In this document: positions 35,958 to 43,697 of the stretch, piece by piece
Position numbering within the stretch: the first letter of the stretch is position 1
Layout: the number at the start of each line of letters is the position of its first letter
From: Alphaproteobacteria bacterium
Lineage (GTDB): Bacteria; Myxococcota_A; UBA796; CAJQPC01
Length of the DNA: 64,000 nucleotides
Reading direction: 5' to 3'
Assembly (NCBI GenBank): GCA_020632795.1
Contig: JACKEV010000006.1
Coordinates: 1 to 64,000, forward strand
The notes under the pieces: generated by a model
The model's database searches: none
Told to the model about the DNA's origin: nothing
What the model saw: the letters and a program-made list of their open reading frames with translations, nothing else
Position numbers and translations under genes: made by a program

Positions 35958-37532
35958 ATGACCCATCCCCACGAGAACAGCCTCTCCCCCGAGGAGATCG
36001 AACAGCAGCTCGCCGAGTTCGCCGAGGCCGAGTCCCGCCGCCTCGGCCTGGAGCGGGAGCAGTGGGTCGAGCCCATCAACACCCGCTTCACCGCCGCCCA
36101 GCGCCCCCACACCACCATGCTGGTCAGCGGGCTGTCCCTGGCCCACGACCAGTTCGCGGTCTCGGCGCTGCGGGGCATCGGCTACGTCGTCGAGATGCTG
36201 GACGTGCCCGACAACGCGGCGCTGCAGTTCGGCAAGGAGTTCGGCAACCGGGGCCAGTGCAACCCGACCTACTTCACCGTGGGCAACCTCGTGAAGCACC
36301 TGTGCTGGCTGCGCGACGAGAAGGGCCTCTCCACCCAGGAGATCATCGACGGCTACCTCTTCCTCACCGCCGGGGCCTGCGGGCCCTGCCGCTTCGGCAC
36401 GTATGTGACCGAGTACCGGAAGGCCCTGCGGGACGCCGGCTTCGAGGGCTTCCGGGTGATGCTGTTCCAGCAGCAGGGCGGCGTAAAACAGGCCACCGGC
36501 GACGAGGTCGGCCTCAAGATCGACGCGCAGTTCGGCCTCACCGTCGTGCGGGCGCTGATGGCCGGCGACGTCATCAACCTGATGGGCTACCGCATCCGCC
36601 CCTATGAAGTGGTCGAGGGCGCCACCAACGCGGCCCTCGCCGAGTGCAAGCGCATCGTCCAGGAGGCCCTGGAGACGGGCACCAGCGTGGTCCATGCCCT
36701 CTACCGCTGCCGGAAGGTCCTGGCGGCGGTGGAGGTCGACCGCACCACCCCCAAGCCCGTGGTCAGCATCATCGGCGAGTTCTGGGCGATGACCACCGAG
36801 GGCGACGGCAACTACCACCTCCAGGAGTTCCTGGAGCGGGAGGGTGCTGAGGTCGACGTCCAGATCATCACCAACTGGATCCTCTTCATGATCTGGGAGA
36901 ACCGCTACGACACCCTCCAGCGCCTGGAGCTGCGCGAGCATGACGAGGCGAAGAAGGGCCTGGCGGGCAAGGACGGCACCAAGAAGCTGTGGGGCCTGAC
37001 CGCCGCCGAGCCGGTCATCCGCGCGACCTTCCAGCTCTTCGCCAAGACCATCGGCCTGCACGGCTACCACCTGCCCGACATGGACGAGATCCTGGAGCTG
37101 GCCCAGGCGCACTATGACACCCACGTCCGCGGCGGGGAGGCCCACATGGAGGTGGGCAAGCTGGTTCACTTTGTTCGGGACCAGGTGAACCACATGACCG
37201 TCAGCGTCAAGCCCTTCGGCTGCATGCCCAGCTCCGGGGTGAGCGACGGCGTGCAGTCCATCATCACCACCCACTACCCCGAGGCCATCTTCCTGCCGAT
37301 CGAGACGACCGGCGACGGGGAGGTCAACGTGCACAGCCGGGTGCAGATGATGCTGTTCAAGGCCCGCCAGCGTGCCCGCGAGGAGTTCGAGGCCGCCCTG
37401 GCCGAATCCGGCTTGGACGAGGAGACCTTCCGCGCCCGCGTGCACGGCAGCCGCCGGTGGCGCAGCACCTTCGGTCGCCCGCCCCACAAGACCGCCAGCG
37501 TGGTGACGAACCTCGTCTACGCGGTGGCCTGA
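35958..37532 (+). CDS. 2-hydroxyacyl-CoA dehydratase-like partner protein
   Basis: 524 residues starting 23 bases after the activase gene. It is related to the CoA dehydratase D-component/DUF2229 family. Conserved cysteine-bearing motifs include NRGQCNPTYFTVGN, TAGACGPCRFGTYV and KPFGCMPSSGVSDGV, a pattern suited to an Fe-S (possibly double-cubane) cluster. In many genomes this region is fused to the activase-like part; here it is a separate gene. It would receive electrons from the ATP-driven partner and reduce an unknown substrate. The 3' end overlaps the convergent BtpA gene by 16 bases. Confidence 0.88.
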   Translation: MTHPHENSLSPEEIEQQLAEFAEAESRRLGLEREQWVEPINTRFTAAQRPHTTMLVSGLSLAHDQFAVSALRGIGYVVEMLDVPDNAALQFGKEFGNRGQCNPTYFTVGNLVKHLCWLRDEKGLSTQEIIDGYLFLTAGACGPCRFGTYVTEYRKALRDAGFEGFRVMLFQQQGGVKQATGDEVGLKIDAQFGLTVVRALMAGDVINLMGYRIRPYEVVEGATNAALAECKRIVQEALETGTSVVHALYRCRKVLAAVEVDRTTPKPVVSIIGEFWAMTTEGDGNYHLQEFLEREGAEVDVQIITNWILFMIWENRYDTLQRLELREHDEAKKGLAGKDGTKKLWGLTAAEPVIRATFQLFAKTIGLHGYHLPDMDEILELAQAHYDTHVRGGEAHMEVGKLVHFVRDQVNHMTVSVKPFGCMPSSGVSDGVQSIITTHYPEAIFLPIETTGDGEVNVHSRVQMMLFKARQRAREEFEAALAESGLDEETFRARVHGSRRWRSTFGRPPHKTASVVTNLVYAVA

Positions 37533-38314
37533 ACCTCATCCAGGCGGGTCCGCAGCGCGCGGACCCGCGCCGGGTCCACCGGGCGCCGCCAGTCGCCGCC
37601 CTCCTTGAGCCAGCTCCCCACGATGAGGGCCTGGGCGTGGGGGGCGTAGCGGTGGACGTTCTCGGCGGTGACCCCGGACCCGACGGCCAGCGGCAGGCCC
37701 GCGGCGGCGGCGGCGACGAGGTCGTCGGGGTCGGTGGGGGCCCCGGTGCGGTCGCCGGTCAGGATCAGCGCGTCGGCCTCACAGAAGGCGGTCCCCCGCG
37801 CCAGATCGGCGAGGCTCAGGTCGGCGGTGGCGGCGTGGGCGGCGTGCTTCTTGCGCACGTCTGCCCAGATCGCCACGTCCGCGCCCAGCGACGCCCGGAC
37901 CCGCAGCAGCGCGCCCGCGCAGGCGTCCATCCAGCCCTCGTCGGCCAGGTGCCCGTAGGCGAAGGCCTCGACCCGGATGAACGAGGCCCCGGCGGCCAGG
38001 GCCACGCCCAGGGCCTCGCGGTTGGCCCCCGCCAGGATCTGCACCCCGGTGGGCCGCCCCAGCGCGGCCACCCGGGCCACCACGACCGCCATCGCGGCGG
38101 TGGTCTCGGGGGGGACCCGTCCGCGCAGGTAGGGACGATCGTGCATGTTCTCGACGAGCAGGGCGTCACAGCCCCCCGCGAGCAGGGTTCGGGCGTCCGC
38201 CTCGGCCTGCGCGATCACCGGCGAAAGCGCGCCCCCCCACCGGGGGCTGCCCGGCAGGGGGAGGGCGTGGACCATGCCGATGAGCGCGCAGGGTCCGTCC
38301 GGGGAGAGCCTCAA
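37517..38314 (-). CDS. BtpA/SgcQ family protein
   Basis: 265 residues starting at a TTG that overlaps the upstream stop (TTGA); an ATG 13 codons later lacks a ribosome-binding site. The family's N-terminal ALIGMVHALPLPGSPRWGG, the VENMHDRPY segment and the C-terminal AVGSGVTAENVHRY are present, fitting a TIM-barrel. BtpA was named for photosystem I biogenesis in cyanobacteria, but homologues are widespread and of unknown role. It is translationally coupled to the FG-GAP lipoprotein gene. Confidence 0.88.
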   Translation of the reverse strand: MRLSPDGPCALIGMVHALPLPGSPRWGGALSPVIAQAEADARTLLAGGCDALLVENMHDRPYLRGRVPPETTAAMAVVVARVAALGRPTGVQILAGANREALGVALAAGASFIRVEAFAYGHLADEGWMDACAGALLRVRASLGADVAIWADVRKKHAAHAATADLSLADLARGTAFCEADALILTGDRTGAPTDPDDLVAAAAAGLPLAVGSGVTAENVHRYAPHAQALIVGSWLKEGGDWRRPVDPARVRALRTRLDEVQATA

Positions 38315-39843
38315 GGGACCTCGAACAGGTACGCGACACCCTTCTCGGTCAGGCCGCCCTGACCACGACCGGACGCGCCGACGATCAGGGTGTCGGTGCC
38401 GTCGAAGTCGGTGTCCAGCGCCAGATCCATCCAGGAGCCGAGGTAGTCGTCGGCGGCGGTGGCGATGACCTTGATCTCTGCGTTGAACGCCGAGATGTTG
38501 CCCGCACCAGGGTTCATGAACACGTAGAAGGCGCCCCGGTTGTCGGTGCCCTGGCGGTTCGCGCCGACCACGACGTCCACCGTGCCGTCGCCGTCGATGT
38601 CCCCGGCGATCATCGAGGAGCCGAACTGGTCGCCGCTGAGCTGGCCGGTGAAGTAGGTCTCGGCCGAGGAGAGGCTGCTGGTCCCGCTCATCGGCCCGAG
38701 CACCAGGTAGGCCGCGCCGGTGCCGATGTTGCCCAGCGCACCCACCAGGAAGTCGTTGAAGCCGTCGCCGTTGACGTCGCCCGCCGCCGCGATCTGGTTG
38801 CCGGCGTTGTCGTCGTCGAACTCGCCGGTGATCTTCGCGGTGGCGCTGGAGGCCAGGTTCTCGCCGTCGCTCCAGGTGGTGAACAGGTACACCGCGCCCG
38901 CGTTGGTGCCCGCGCTGTCCTCGTAGCGGGTGGAGACCATGAAGTCGTCGTTGCCGTCGCCGTCGGTGTCCCCGACGTCCAGGACGCGGGTGCCGAACAG
39001 GTCGTTGCTGGCCTCGCCCACGAAGTAGGCGTTGGCGTCGGCGGCGGTCACGTCGGCGGTGAGGGGGCCGTAGAACAGGAAGGTGGCGCCTTCCTGCGAG
39101 GCCGTGGACACGTCCCAGTAGGGCGCGGTGACCAGCAGGTCGCTGTTGCCGTCGCCGTTGAGGTCGGACGCGACGTCGACCGCCCAGCCGAAGTAGTCGT
39201 AGTAGCCGTCGCCCAGCAGGGTGGTCGCGCCCGTGGGCAGGTAGTTCTTGCCGCGGGTGTAGTTGCTGACGAGGTAGGCCGCGCCCGCGTTGGTGTAGGC
39301 CGTGGCGTCCTTGCTGGCGCCGATGATGAAGTCATCCTGGCCGTTGTTGTCGACGTCGCCGCCGCCCGCGATGGCCTTGCCGGCGTTGGCGCCGGTGGTC
39401 CCGTAGTAGCGGCCCTTGGAGGCGCCCAGGTTCAGCTCGCCGGTGCCGAAGGGGGAGCGGTTCATGTAGGTGATGCCGTCGCCGCCGCTGCCGATGGAGC
39501 CGACCAGCAGGTCCCCGCGCCCGTCCCCGTTCACGTCGCCGGCCGCCGCGACCCCGATACCGGCGCGGTCGCCGCCGTCCTCACCCTTCCAGATGGCGTG
39601 GTAGGTGCTGAGCACGCCGTTGCTGCCCAGCGGGATGGTGCGGACCCGGCCGTCCTCGGTGAAGTCCCGGTCGACGTCAGGGGCGTTGGCGGGGTCGTCC
39701 CACCAGTTGTCGTAGCCGTCGGGATCCTGGCCGGCCGAGTAGCCGTCGAACCCGCTCTCCAGGTCGTCGGTGGCGGTCTCACAGGCGACGAGGGCGGAGA
39801 GGGTGAGGAGGAGGGGGATGGTCGCGAGGTTGGCTCTCAGCAT
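38311..39843 (-). CDS. FG-GAP/integrin-alpha-like propeller lipoprotein
   Basis: 510 residues from the ATG at 39843 (AGGAAGG upstream). The lipobox is TLSALVAC. The mature part carries about seven blades with Ca2+-loop motifs such as AGDVNGDGRGDLLVGS, GDVDNNGQDDFIIGA, SDLNGDGNSDLLVTA and GDIDGDGTVDVVVGA, each followed by a Gly/Ala-rich strand ending in the next blade. It is predicted to be a surface propeller for protein or polysaccharide binding. The stop overlaps the BtpA start. An ATG 27 bases upstream is less supported. Confidence 0.9.
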   Translation of the reverse strand: MLRANLATIPLLLTLSALVACETATDDLESGFDGYSAGQDPDGYDNWWDDPANAPDVDRDFTEDGRVRTIPLGSNGVLSTYHAIWKGEDGGDRAGIGVAAAGDVNGDGRGDLLVGSIGSGGDGITYMNRSPFGTGELNLGASKGRYYGTTGANAGKAIAGGGDVDNNGQDDFIIGASKDATAYTNAGAAYLVSNYTRGKNYLPTGATTLLGDGYYDYFGWAVDVASDLNGDGNSDLLVTAPYWDVSTASQEGATFLFYGPLTADVTAADANAYFVGEASNDLFGTRVLDVGDTDGDGNDDFMVSTRYEDSAGTNAGAVYLFTTWSDGENLASSATAKITGEFDDDNAGNQIAAAGDVNGDGFNDFLVGALGNIGTGAAYLVLGPMSGTSSLSSAETYFTGQLSGDQFGSSMIAGDIDGDGTVDVVVGANRQGTDNRGAFYVFMNPGAGNISAFNAEIKVIATAADDYLGSWMDLALDTDFDGTDTLIVGASGRGQGGLTEKGVAYLFEVP

Positions 39844-39962
39844 GGATACCTTCCTGCTGTGCGGGTTCACCGGAGGGCGTGTGGGTAGCGAGGGGGTCGA
39901 GGAATCGACCAGGAGGTGTCTCCCCGTGTGTCGTGCAGGTTAGCACGACCGAAGGCAGGGCC

Positions 39963-40007
39963 AGGGTCGACAGAGTGACCCTTGTCCTGACAGAGCCCCT
40001 CGGGGGC
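39963..40007 (-). terminator. Hairpins downstream of the PEGA/Gly-Ser gene
   Basis: Two stems lie in the 205-base gap: AGGGTC/GACCCT (39963-39982) and GCCCC/GGGGC (39995-40007). Both are downstream of the minus-strand stop at 40049. They are short and lack T-runs, so a terminator role is only possible. Confidence 0.3.
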
Positions 40008-40048
40008 CCGACGGATCAATCTTTCTGACGCCCATCCCCAGAACGGGC

Positions 40049-41647
40049 TCAGTTCACGCGCAGCTCTTCGACGTCCACGGGCTCGCGGAGGGCTTCCTTG
40101 TAGTCCTTCTCCGCCTCGGTATGGGCGGTCACGAGCTTGCGGCCCTTGCTGACCCGGTAGATGATGCCGGTCCCGGCCAGGCCGAGGCCCGCGACCCCCA
40201 GGCCGTTGGCGGTGTACAGCAGCAGGTAGGCGTTCCGCCGCGTGGAGGCGTACTCGGCCGGATCGTTGATGTCGTCCAGCTTGCCGTTCAGGTTGCTGGC
40301 CGCGAGGTAGCTGCCCGCGCCGGCCAGCCCGAGGGCGACGCCGGCCCCGACGAGCCCGCCGGTGATCTTGCTGGCCTTCTGACGGCCGAGCAGGGCGTCC
40401 TCGACCGCCGGGTACAGCTCAGCGGCGGGGTGGTTGTAGAGGTCGAGGCGGTAGCGCTGCACCACGCCGGTCAGCGGGGTGACGTCGGCGACGACCGGCG
40501 CCGGGAAGTCCATCGGCTCGGGCAGATCCACCCGGAACTCCAGGCTCTGCGCGGGCTCGGTGGGCTCGAACAGCCAGACCTTCTCCTTGTCGCTGCCGTC
40601 GTCCACCAGCACCCCCCAGGGCAGGGGGAGGGAGGCGCCGTCGCTGAGGGTGACCGGGTAGCTGACGGTCTTGTCGCCCAGGGTGGCGCTGAGGGTGTTG
40701 GGGCCCTCCGGGAGCTTGGGGGCCTCGCCCTCGAAGGAGAGGACGTAGGGGCCGGCGGCGCCGAGGAGCTGGAGGTTCAGATCGGGATCGAAGGGCGGGA
40801 CGTCGATCTCGACGGCGGGGCCGCCCGGGTTGAACGCGCCAGGATCAAGGTCGGCGACCGCGTCGCCGCCCTCGGTGGAGCCGCTGCCCGAGGCGCCGCC
40901 GCTGGAGGAGCTGCCGCTGCCCGAGCTGCCGCTGCCCGAGCTGCCGCTGCCCGAGCTGCCGCTGCCCGAGCTGCCGCTGCCCGAGCTGCCGCTGCCCGAG
41001 CTGCCGTCCGCGCTGGCCGTCGAGCCGCTGCCGGAGCTGCTGGTGGAGCCGCTGCCGGAGCTGCTGGTGGAGCCGCTGCCGGAGCTGCTGGTGGAGCCGC
41101 CGTCCGAGCTGGCCGTGGAGCCGCTGGAGCCGCTGCTGCCACCGCTGGAGCTGCTGCTGCCAGTTCCACCTGACGTGGAGCCGCTGGACGTGGTGCTGCT
41201 GCCACCGCCAGTGGTGGTGCTGCCAGTCTGACCGCCCTCACCGATGGCCTCCAGGCTGCTGGAGGAGTGGTGACCGGCGCGCACGCCCGAGGCGCTGCGG
41301 GTGGGATCGGCCGCGGCCTCTTCGCCCACCACCACCCTCATGTCGTCGCCCGACCAGGCGAACTCGGCGCGCTCGTACTGCCAGCTGAACTCCAGCTCGC
41401 CTCGGGCGTCCTTGTTGTCGACCTCGACGGTGTAGGAGAGGTTGGCGGCGAGGTAGGGCACCGACTTGACGCTGATCGTATGGCTCCCCTCCGGCACCTT
41501 GACCGTGGTCGGGGTGCGCCCGCGCTCGTTGCCGTTGACGAACACGTACAGGCGCTCACCCTCGGCGTCGGTGACCTTGATCTCGGCCGCGAGGGCGAGG
41601 CCGCCGAGGGTCATCTTGCCCAGGAGCATCATCGAGAGGCTCAGCAT
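40049..41647 (-). CDS. PEGA-domain protein with long Gly/Ser repeat region and C-terminal membrane helices
   Basis: 532 residues. The signal-like start (MMLLGKMTLGGLALA) precedes a PEGA domain (about 20-65; YVFVNGNERGRTPTTVKVPEG). A Ser/Gly/Thr-rich low-complexity tract spans about 125-275, encoded by short tandem DNA repeats. The second half has a beta-rich domain (FEPTEPAQSLEFRVDLPEP) and two C-terminal helices (GGLVGAGVALGLAGAG; LLLYTANGLGVAGLGLAG). The architecture recalls envelope tethers. It follows the CsgG-like gene by 75 bases on the same strand, so a joint envelope role is plausible. The repeat length may vary between strains. Confidence 0.82.
   Translation of the reverse strand: MLSLSMMLLGKMTLGGLALAAEIKVTDAEGERLYVFVNGNERGRTPTTVKVPEGSHTISVKSVPYLAANLSYTVEVDNKDARGELEFSWQYERAEFAWSGDDMRVVVGEEAAADPTRSASGVRAGHHSSSSLEAIGEGGQTGSTTTGGGSSTTSSGSTSGGTGSSSSSGGSSGSSGSTASSDGGSTSSSGSGSTSSSGSGSTSSSGSGSTASADGSSGSGSSGSGSSGSGSSGSGSSGSGSSGSGSSSSGGASGSGSTEGGDAVADLDPGAFNPGGPAVEIDVPPFDPDLNLQLLGAAGPYVLSFEGEAPKLPEGPNTLSATLGDKTVSYPVTLSDGASLPLPWGVLVDDGSDKEKVWLFEPTEPAQSLEFRVDLPEPMDFPAPVVADVTPLTGVVQRYRLDLYNHPAAELYPAVEDALLGRQKASKITGGLVGAGVALGLAGAGSYLAASNLNGKLDDINDPAEYASTRRNAYLLLYTANGLGVAGLGLAGTGIIYRVSKGRKLVTAHTEAEKDYKEALREPVDVEELRVN
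40908..41006 (-). repeat. Tandem 15-base repeat coding Gly-Ser units
   Basis: Six perfect copies of the 15-base unit GAGCTGCCGCTGCCC (plus-strand reading), plus a partial seventh, encode Gly-Ser pentapeptides in the PEGA protein. Perfect identity suggests recent expansion by slippage. The unit is a multiple of three, so length changes keep the frame. Confidence 0.9.
41022..41093 (-). repeat. Tandem 24-base repeat in the Gly/Ser tract
   Basis: Three identical 24-base units begin GAGCCGCTGCCGGAGCTGCT and end GGTG. They sit beside the 15-base array in the same coding region and are also in-frame. Confidence 0.88.
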
Positions 41648-41722
41648 GGGACCTCCACAAGAGAATCCGCGGCGACAGGGTGTTCCCCGCCGCCGCGCTG
41701 GAGATGAGGGAGGGGAGGAGGA

Positions 41723-42481
41723 CTAGTCGTCCTTGGTGCGGCGCAGCTTGGGGGCCATGATGGCGGGGATCTCGTCCTCGACGACCTCCTCGACCTTGCC
41801 GGCCCACACCACCGTGCCGTAGTTGGCGTCGATCACGCGGACGTGCATGACGACGTTGGCGAAGCGGTAGGTGGTCTTCTTGTACTTGAAGTCGCGGATG
41901 CCCACGTCGATGACGCGGTAGGCGACGATCTTGCTGGCCGAGACGACCTCGTTGTTCAGCGAGGTGGGGCTGGGGGAGGTGACCGAGTCGTCACCGCCGT
42001 CAGGGCCCACGTCGAGCAGCGCGGTGTCCGGCGGCACGTAGATGACCCGGCCGCCGTTGACGAGGTAGCGGGTGGGGCCGCCGCCAGTGACCAGGCGGGC
42101 GTCGAAGACCATCGGGCCCTCGTCGTCCTCGGTGTGGCTGGTGACGGTGTACTTGAGGTTGTCACCGGAGCCCTCCTGCACGACCTTGCGCAGGCCCTCG
42201 CTGTCGCGCTCGACGACGGTGATCCGCGCCTTGAGGAGGGCGTTCACCAGCGCGTCGTCGATCATGGCCTGGAGGTGGGAGTCCTCGGGGGGCTCGGCGT
42301 CCAGGTTGACGATGGCGACACGATCTTCGCGGCTCAGGCCCTCGATGCCGGAGACGACCGGCTCCAGGGTGGACTGCATCGCGTAGGCAAGCTGTGCGTC
42401 ATAGCTGGGGTAGTGCTTGGGGATCGAGCAGCCGGATGCGGCCAGGGCTGCGAGGGAAAGGAAGAGGAGGTTTCGCTTCAT
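41723..42481 (-). CDS. CsgG-like outer-membrane lipoprotein
   Basis: 252 residues. Signal LLFLSLAALAASGC is a lipobox. The mature part shows the CsgG/FlgO-like core: VAIVNLDAEPPEDSHLQAM (start strand), DDALVNALLKARITVVERDS (NALLK..ITVVER core), and a later YRVIDVGIRDFKYKKT. Such proteins assemble in the outer membrane, and CsgG itself forms a curli-secretion pore, but many paralogues are of unknown role. ATG lies behind GGAGCAGGA. It is probably co-transcribed with the PEGA protein. Confidence 0.82.
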   Translation of the reverse strand: MKRNLLFLSLAALAASGCSIPKHYPSYDAQLAYAMQSTLEPVVSGIEGLSREDRVAIVNLDAEPPEDSHLQAMIDDALVNALLKARITVVERDSEGLRKVVQEGSGDNLKYTVTSHTEDDEGPMVFDARLVTGGGPTRYLVNGGRVIYVPPDTALLDVGPDGGDDSVTSPSPTSLNNEVVSASKIVAYRVIDVGIRDFKYKKTTYRFANVVMHVRVIDANYGTVVWAGKVEEVVEDEIPAIMAPKLRRTKDD

Positions 42482-42597
42482 GGTCCTGCTCCGTGAGCGG
42501 GTTTCGGCCCCCGTGAATAGCCTGTTCTCAGCGGATGTCCACCCAACCGACCAGCGGCTGCCCCTGTGACCGCCGCCATCGACACGCAGGAGCCCCC

Positions 42598-43164
42598 ATG
42601 CCCGATCCCCTCTCGGTCGTCGCGCTGCTTCCAGGGCGCTTTCAGCCCTTCCACGCCGGTCACTACGCCGCGTGGCGGGCCCTGGCGGACGCCTTCGGGG
42701 AGGACCGCGCGTTCATCGGGACCAGCGACAAGGTGGAGCTGCCGCGATCCCCGCTGGGCTTCGCCGAGAAGCGGGCGGTGATGACCGGGCTGTTCGACGT
42801 CCCCGAGGCGCAGGTCGTCCAGCTCAGGAGCCCGTATCGGCCGGCAGAGCTGCTGGAGCGGTTCCCGTCGGCGTCCACCGCGCTGGTGGTGGCGCTCTCT
42901 CAGAAGGACGCCGAGCGGCTGACCCGGGGGCGCTACTACCGCCCCTGGACCGGGCAGGCCGCCGAGCCCTTCGGGGAGGCGGGGTACGTGCAGGTCGTCC
43001 CGGTGGCCGCAGGGGGCGTCTCCGGGACGCGCGTCCGCGACCTCCTGGCGGATCCCGACCTGGACGAGGCCGCCCGGGTTCAGGGGTTCAAGGAGCTGTA
43101 TCCTCGCTTTGATCCTGTGATCTACGAGATGCTCCGGGCGCGGATGGGCGACATGTTGCGATAG
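42598..43164 (+). CDS. HIGH-superfamily nucleotidyltransferase
   Basis: 188 residues from the ATG at 42598 (GCAGGAG upstream; a frame open 63 bases further lacks support). The nucleotide-binding HAGH motif is in LLPGRFQPFHAGHYAAW, and the late SGTRVRDLL matches the second nucleotidyltransferase motif. The superfamily joins NMP groups to phosphates, e.g. NMN adenylyltransferase (NadM-type) or pantetheine-phosphate adenylyltransferase. The exact substrate cannot be assigned by eye. It is divergent from the CsgG-like gene. Confidence 0.78.
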   Translation: MPDPLSVVALLPGRFQPFHAGHYAAWRALADAFGEDRAFIGTSDKVELPRSPLGFAEKRAVMTGLFDVPEAQVVQLRSPYRPAELLERFPSASTALVVALSQKDAERLTRGRYYRPWTGQAAEPFGEAGYVQVVPVAAGGVSGTRVRDLLADPDLDEAARVQGFKELYPRFDPVIYEMLRARMGDMLR

Positions 43165-43169
43165 AGCAC

Positions 43170-43198
43170 TTGTCGGCGTGGCAGAAGTATGGGACAAT
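43170..43198 (+). promoter_or_regulatory. Candidate sigma-70-like promoter upstream of the XRE regulator
   Basis: TTGTCG (43170-43175) and GACAAT (43193-43198) are separated by exactly 17 bases, each matching four of six consensus positions. It would give a leader of about 150 bases to the ATG at 43355. It is the AT-richest patch in the area. Confidence 0.35.
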
Positions 43199-43354
43199 TT
43201 TCGTCCGCTCTCAGAGCGGCGCACCCAGGAGGGGGCTGCGATGGCGCCATCACCGGGATGGATCTCTCCCCGGGCCGACCTCGGCCTGGAGGGAGCGCTG
43301 GTCCGGTGTGGCGCTGGCGCCCTCCCTCCCCGACACCACGCACCGAGGGAACCC

Positions 43355-43693
43355 ATGAACAGTCCGAGTATCGGCCGCCGCGTCGGGTCGCGGCTCCGCC
43401 AGCTCCGCAAGCAGGCCGGGCTCACCCAGTCCCAGCTCGGCAGCCGCGCCGGGGGCATCGCCGCCGCGGAGATCAGCAAGTTCGAGAACGCGCGGCGCTC
43501 GCCGTGCCTGGAGACCCTGGAGCGCCTCAGCCACGCGATCGGCGTGCCGATGAGCGAGCTGGTGGACATCGGCGACGCGCTGCCCACCGAGGAGCCCGAG
43601 CTGCAGGATCTCGTGCTGCGGCTCCGGGGGCAGCCCCCGGAGCAGATCCGGCGCATGGTGGCCATCCTCGACGCCTTGATCGACGCCGGGTAG
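43355..43693 (+). CDS. XRE-family helix-turn-helix regulator
   Basis: 112 residues from the ATG at 43355, with GAGGGA five bases upstream; the frame is open back to 43178 but that part is not protein-like. Residues about 8-65 are a Cro/CI-type HTH (LRQLRKQAGLTQSQLGSRAG...ISKFENARRSP). The C-terminus is a short acidic helix region (EEPELQDLVLRLRGQPPEQ). It is a likely DNA-binding repressor. Five bases separate its stop from the convergent propeller gene. Confidence 0.85.
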   Translation: MNSPSIGRRVGSRLRQLRKQAGLTQSQLGSRAGGIAAAEISKFENARRSPCLETLERLSHAIGVPMSELVDIGDALPTEEPELQDLVLRLRGQPPEQIRRMVAILDALIDAG

Positions 43694-43697
43694 CCGC

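Noticed and set aside
40908..41093. Tandem repeats resembling a small CRISPR array
   Set aside because: Units are contiguous without unique spacers and are in-frame within a protein gene, so they are coding minisatellites.
43178..43354. Upstream in-frame extension of the XRE regulator
   Set aside because: The added 59 residues show no fold, overlap a promoter-like element, and an ATG with GAGGGA exists at 43355.
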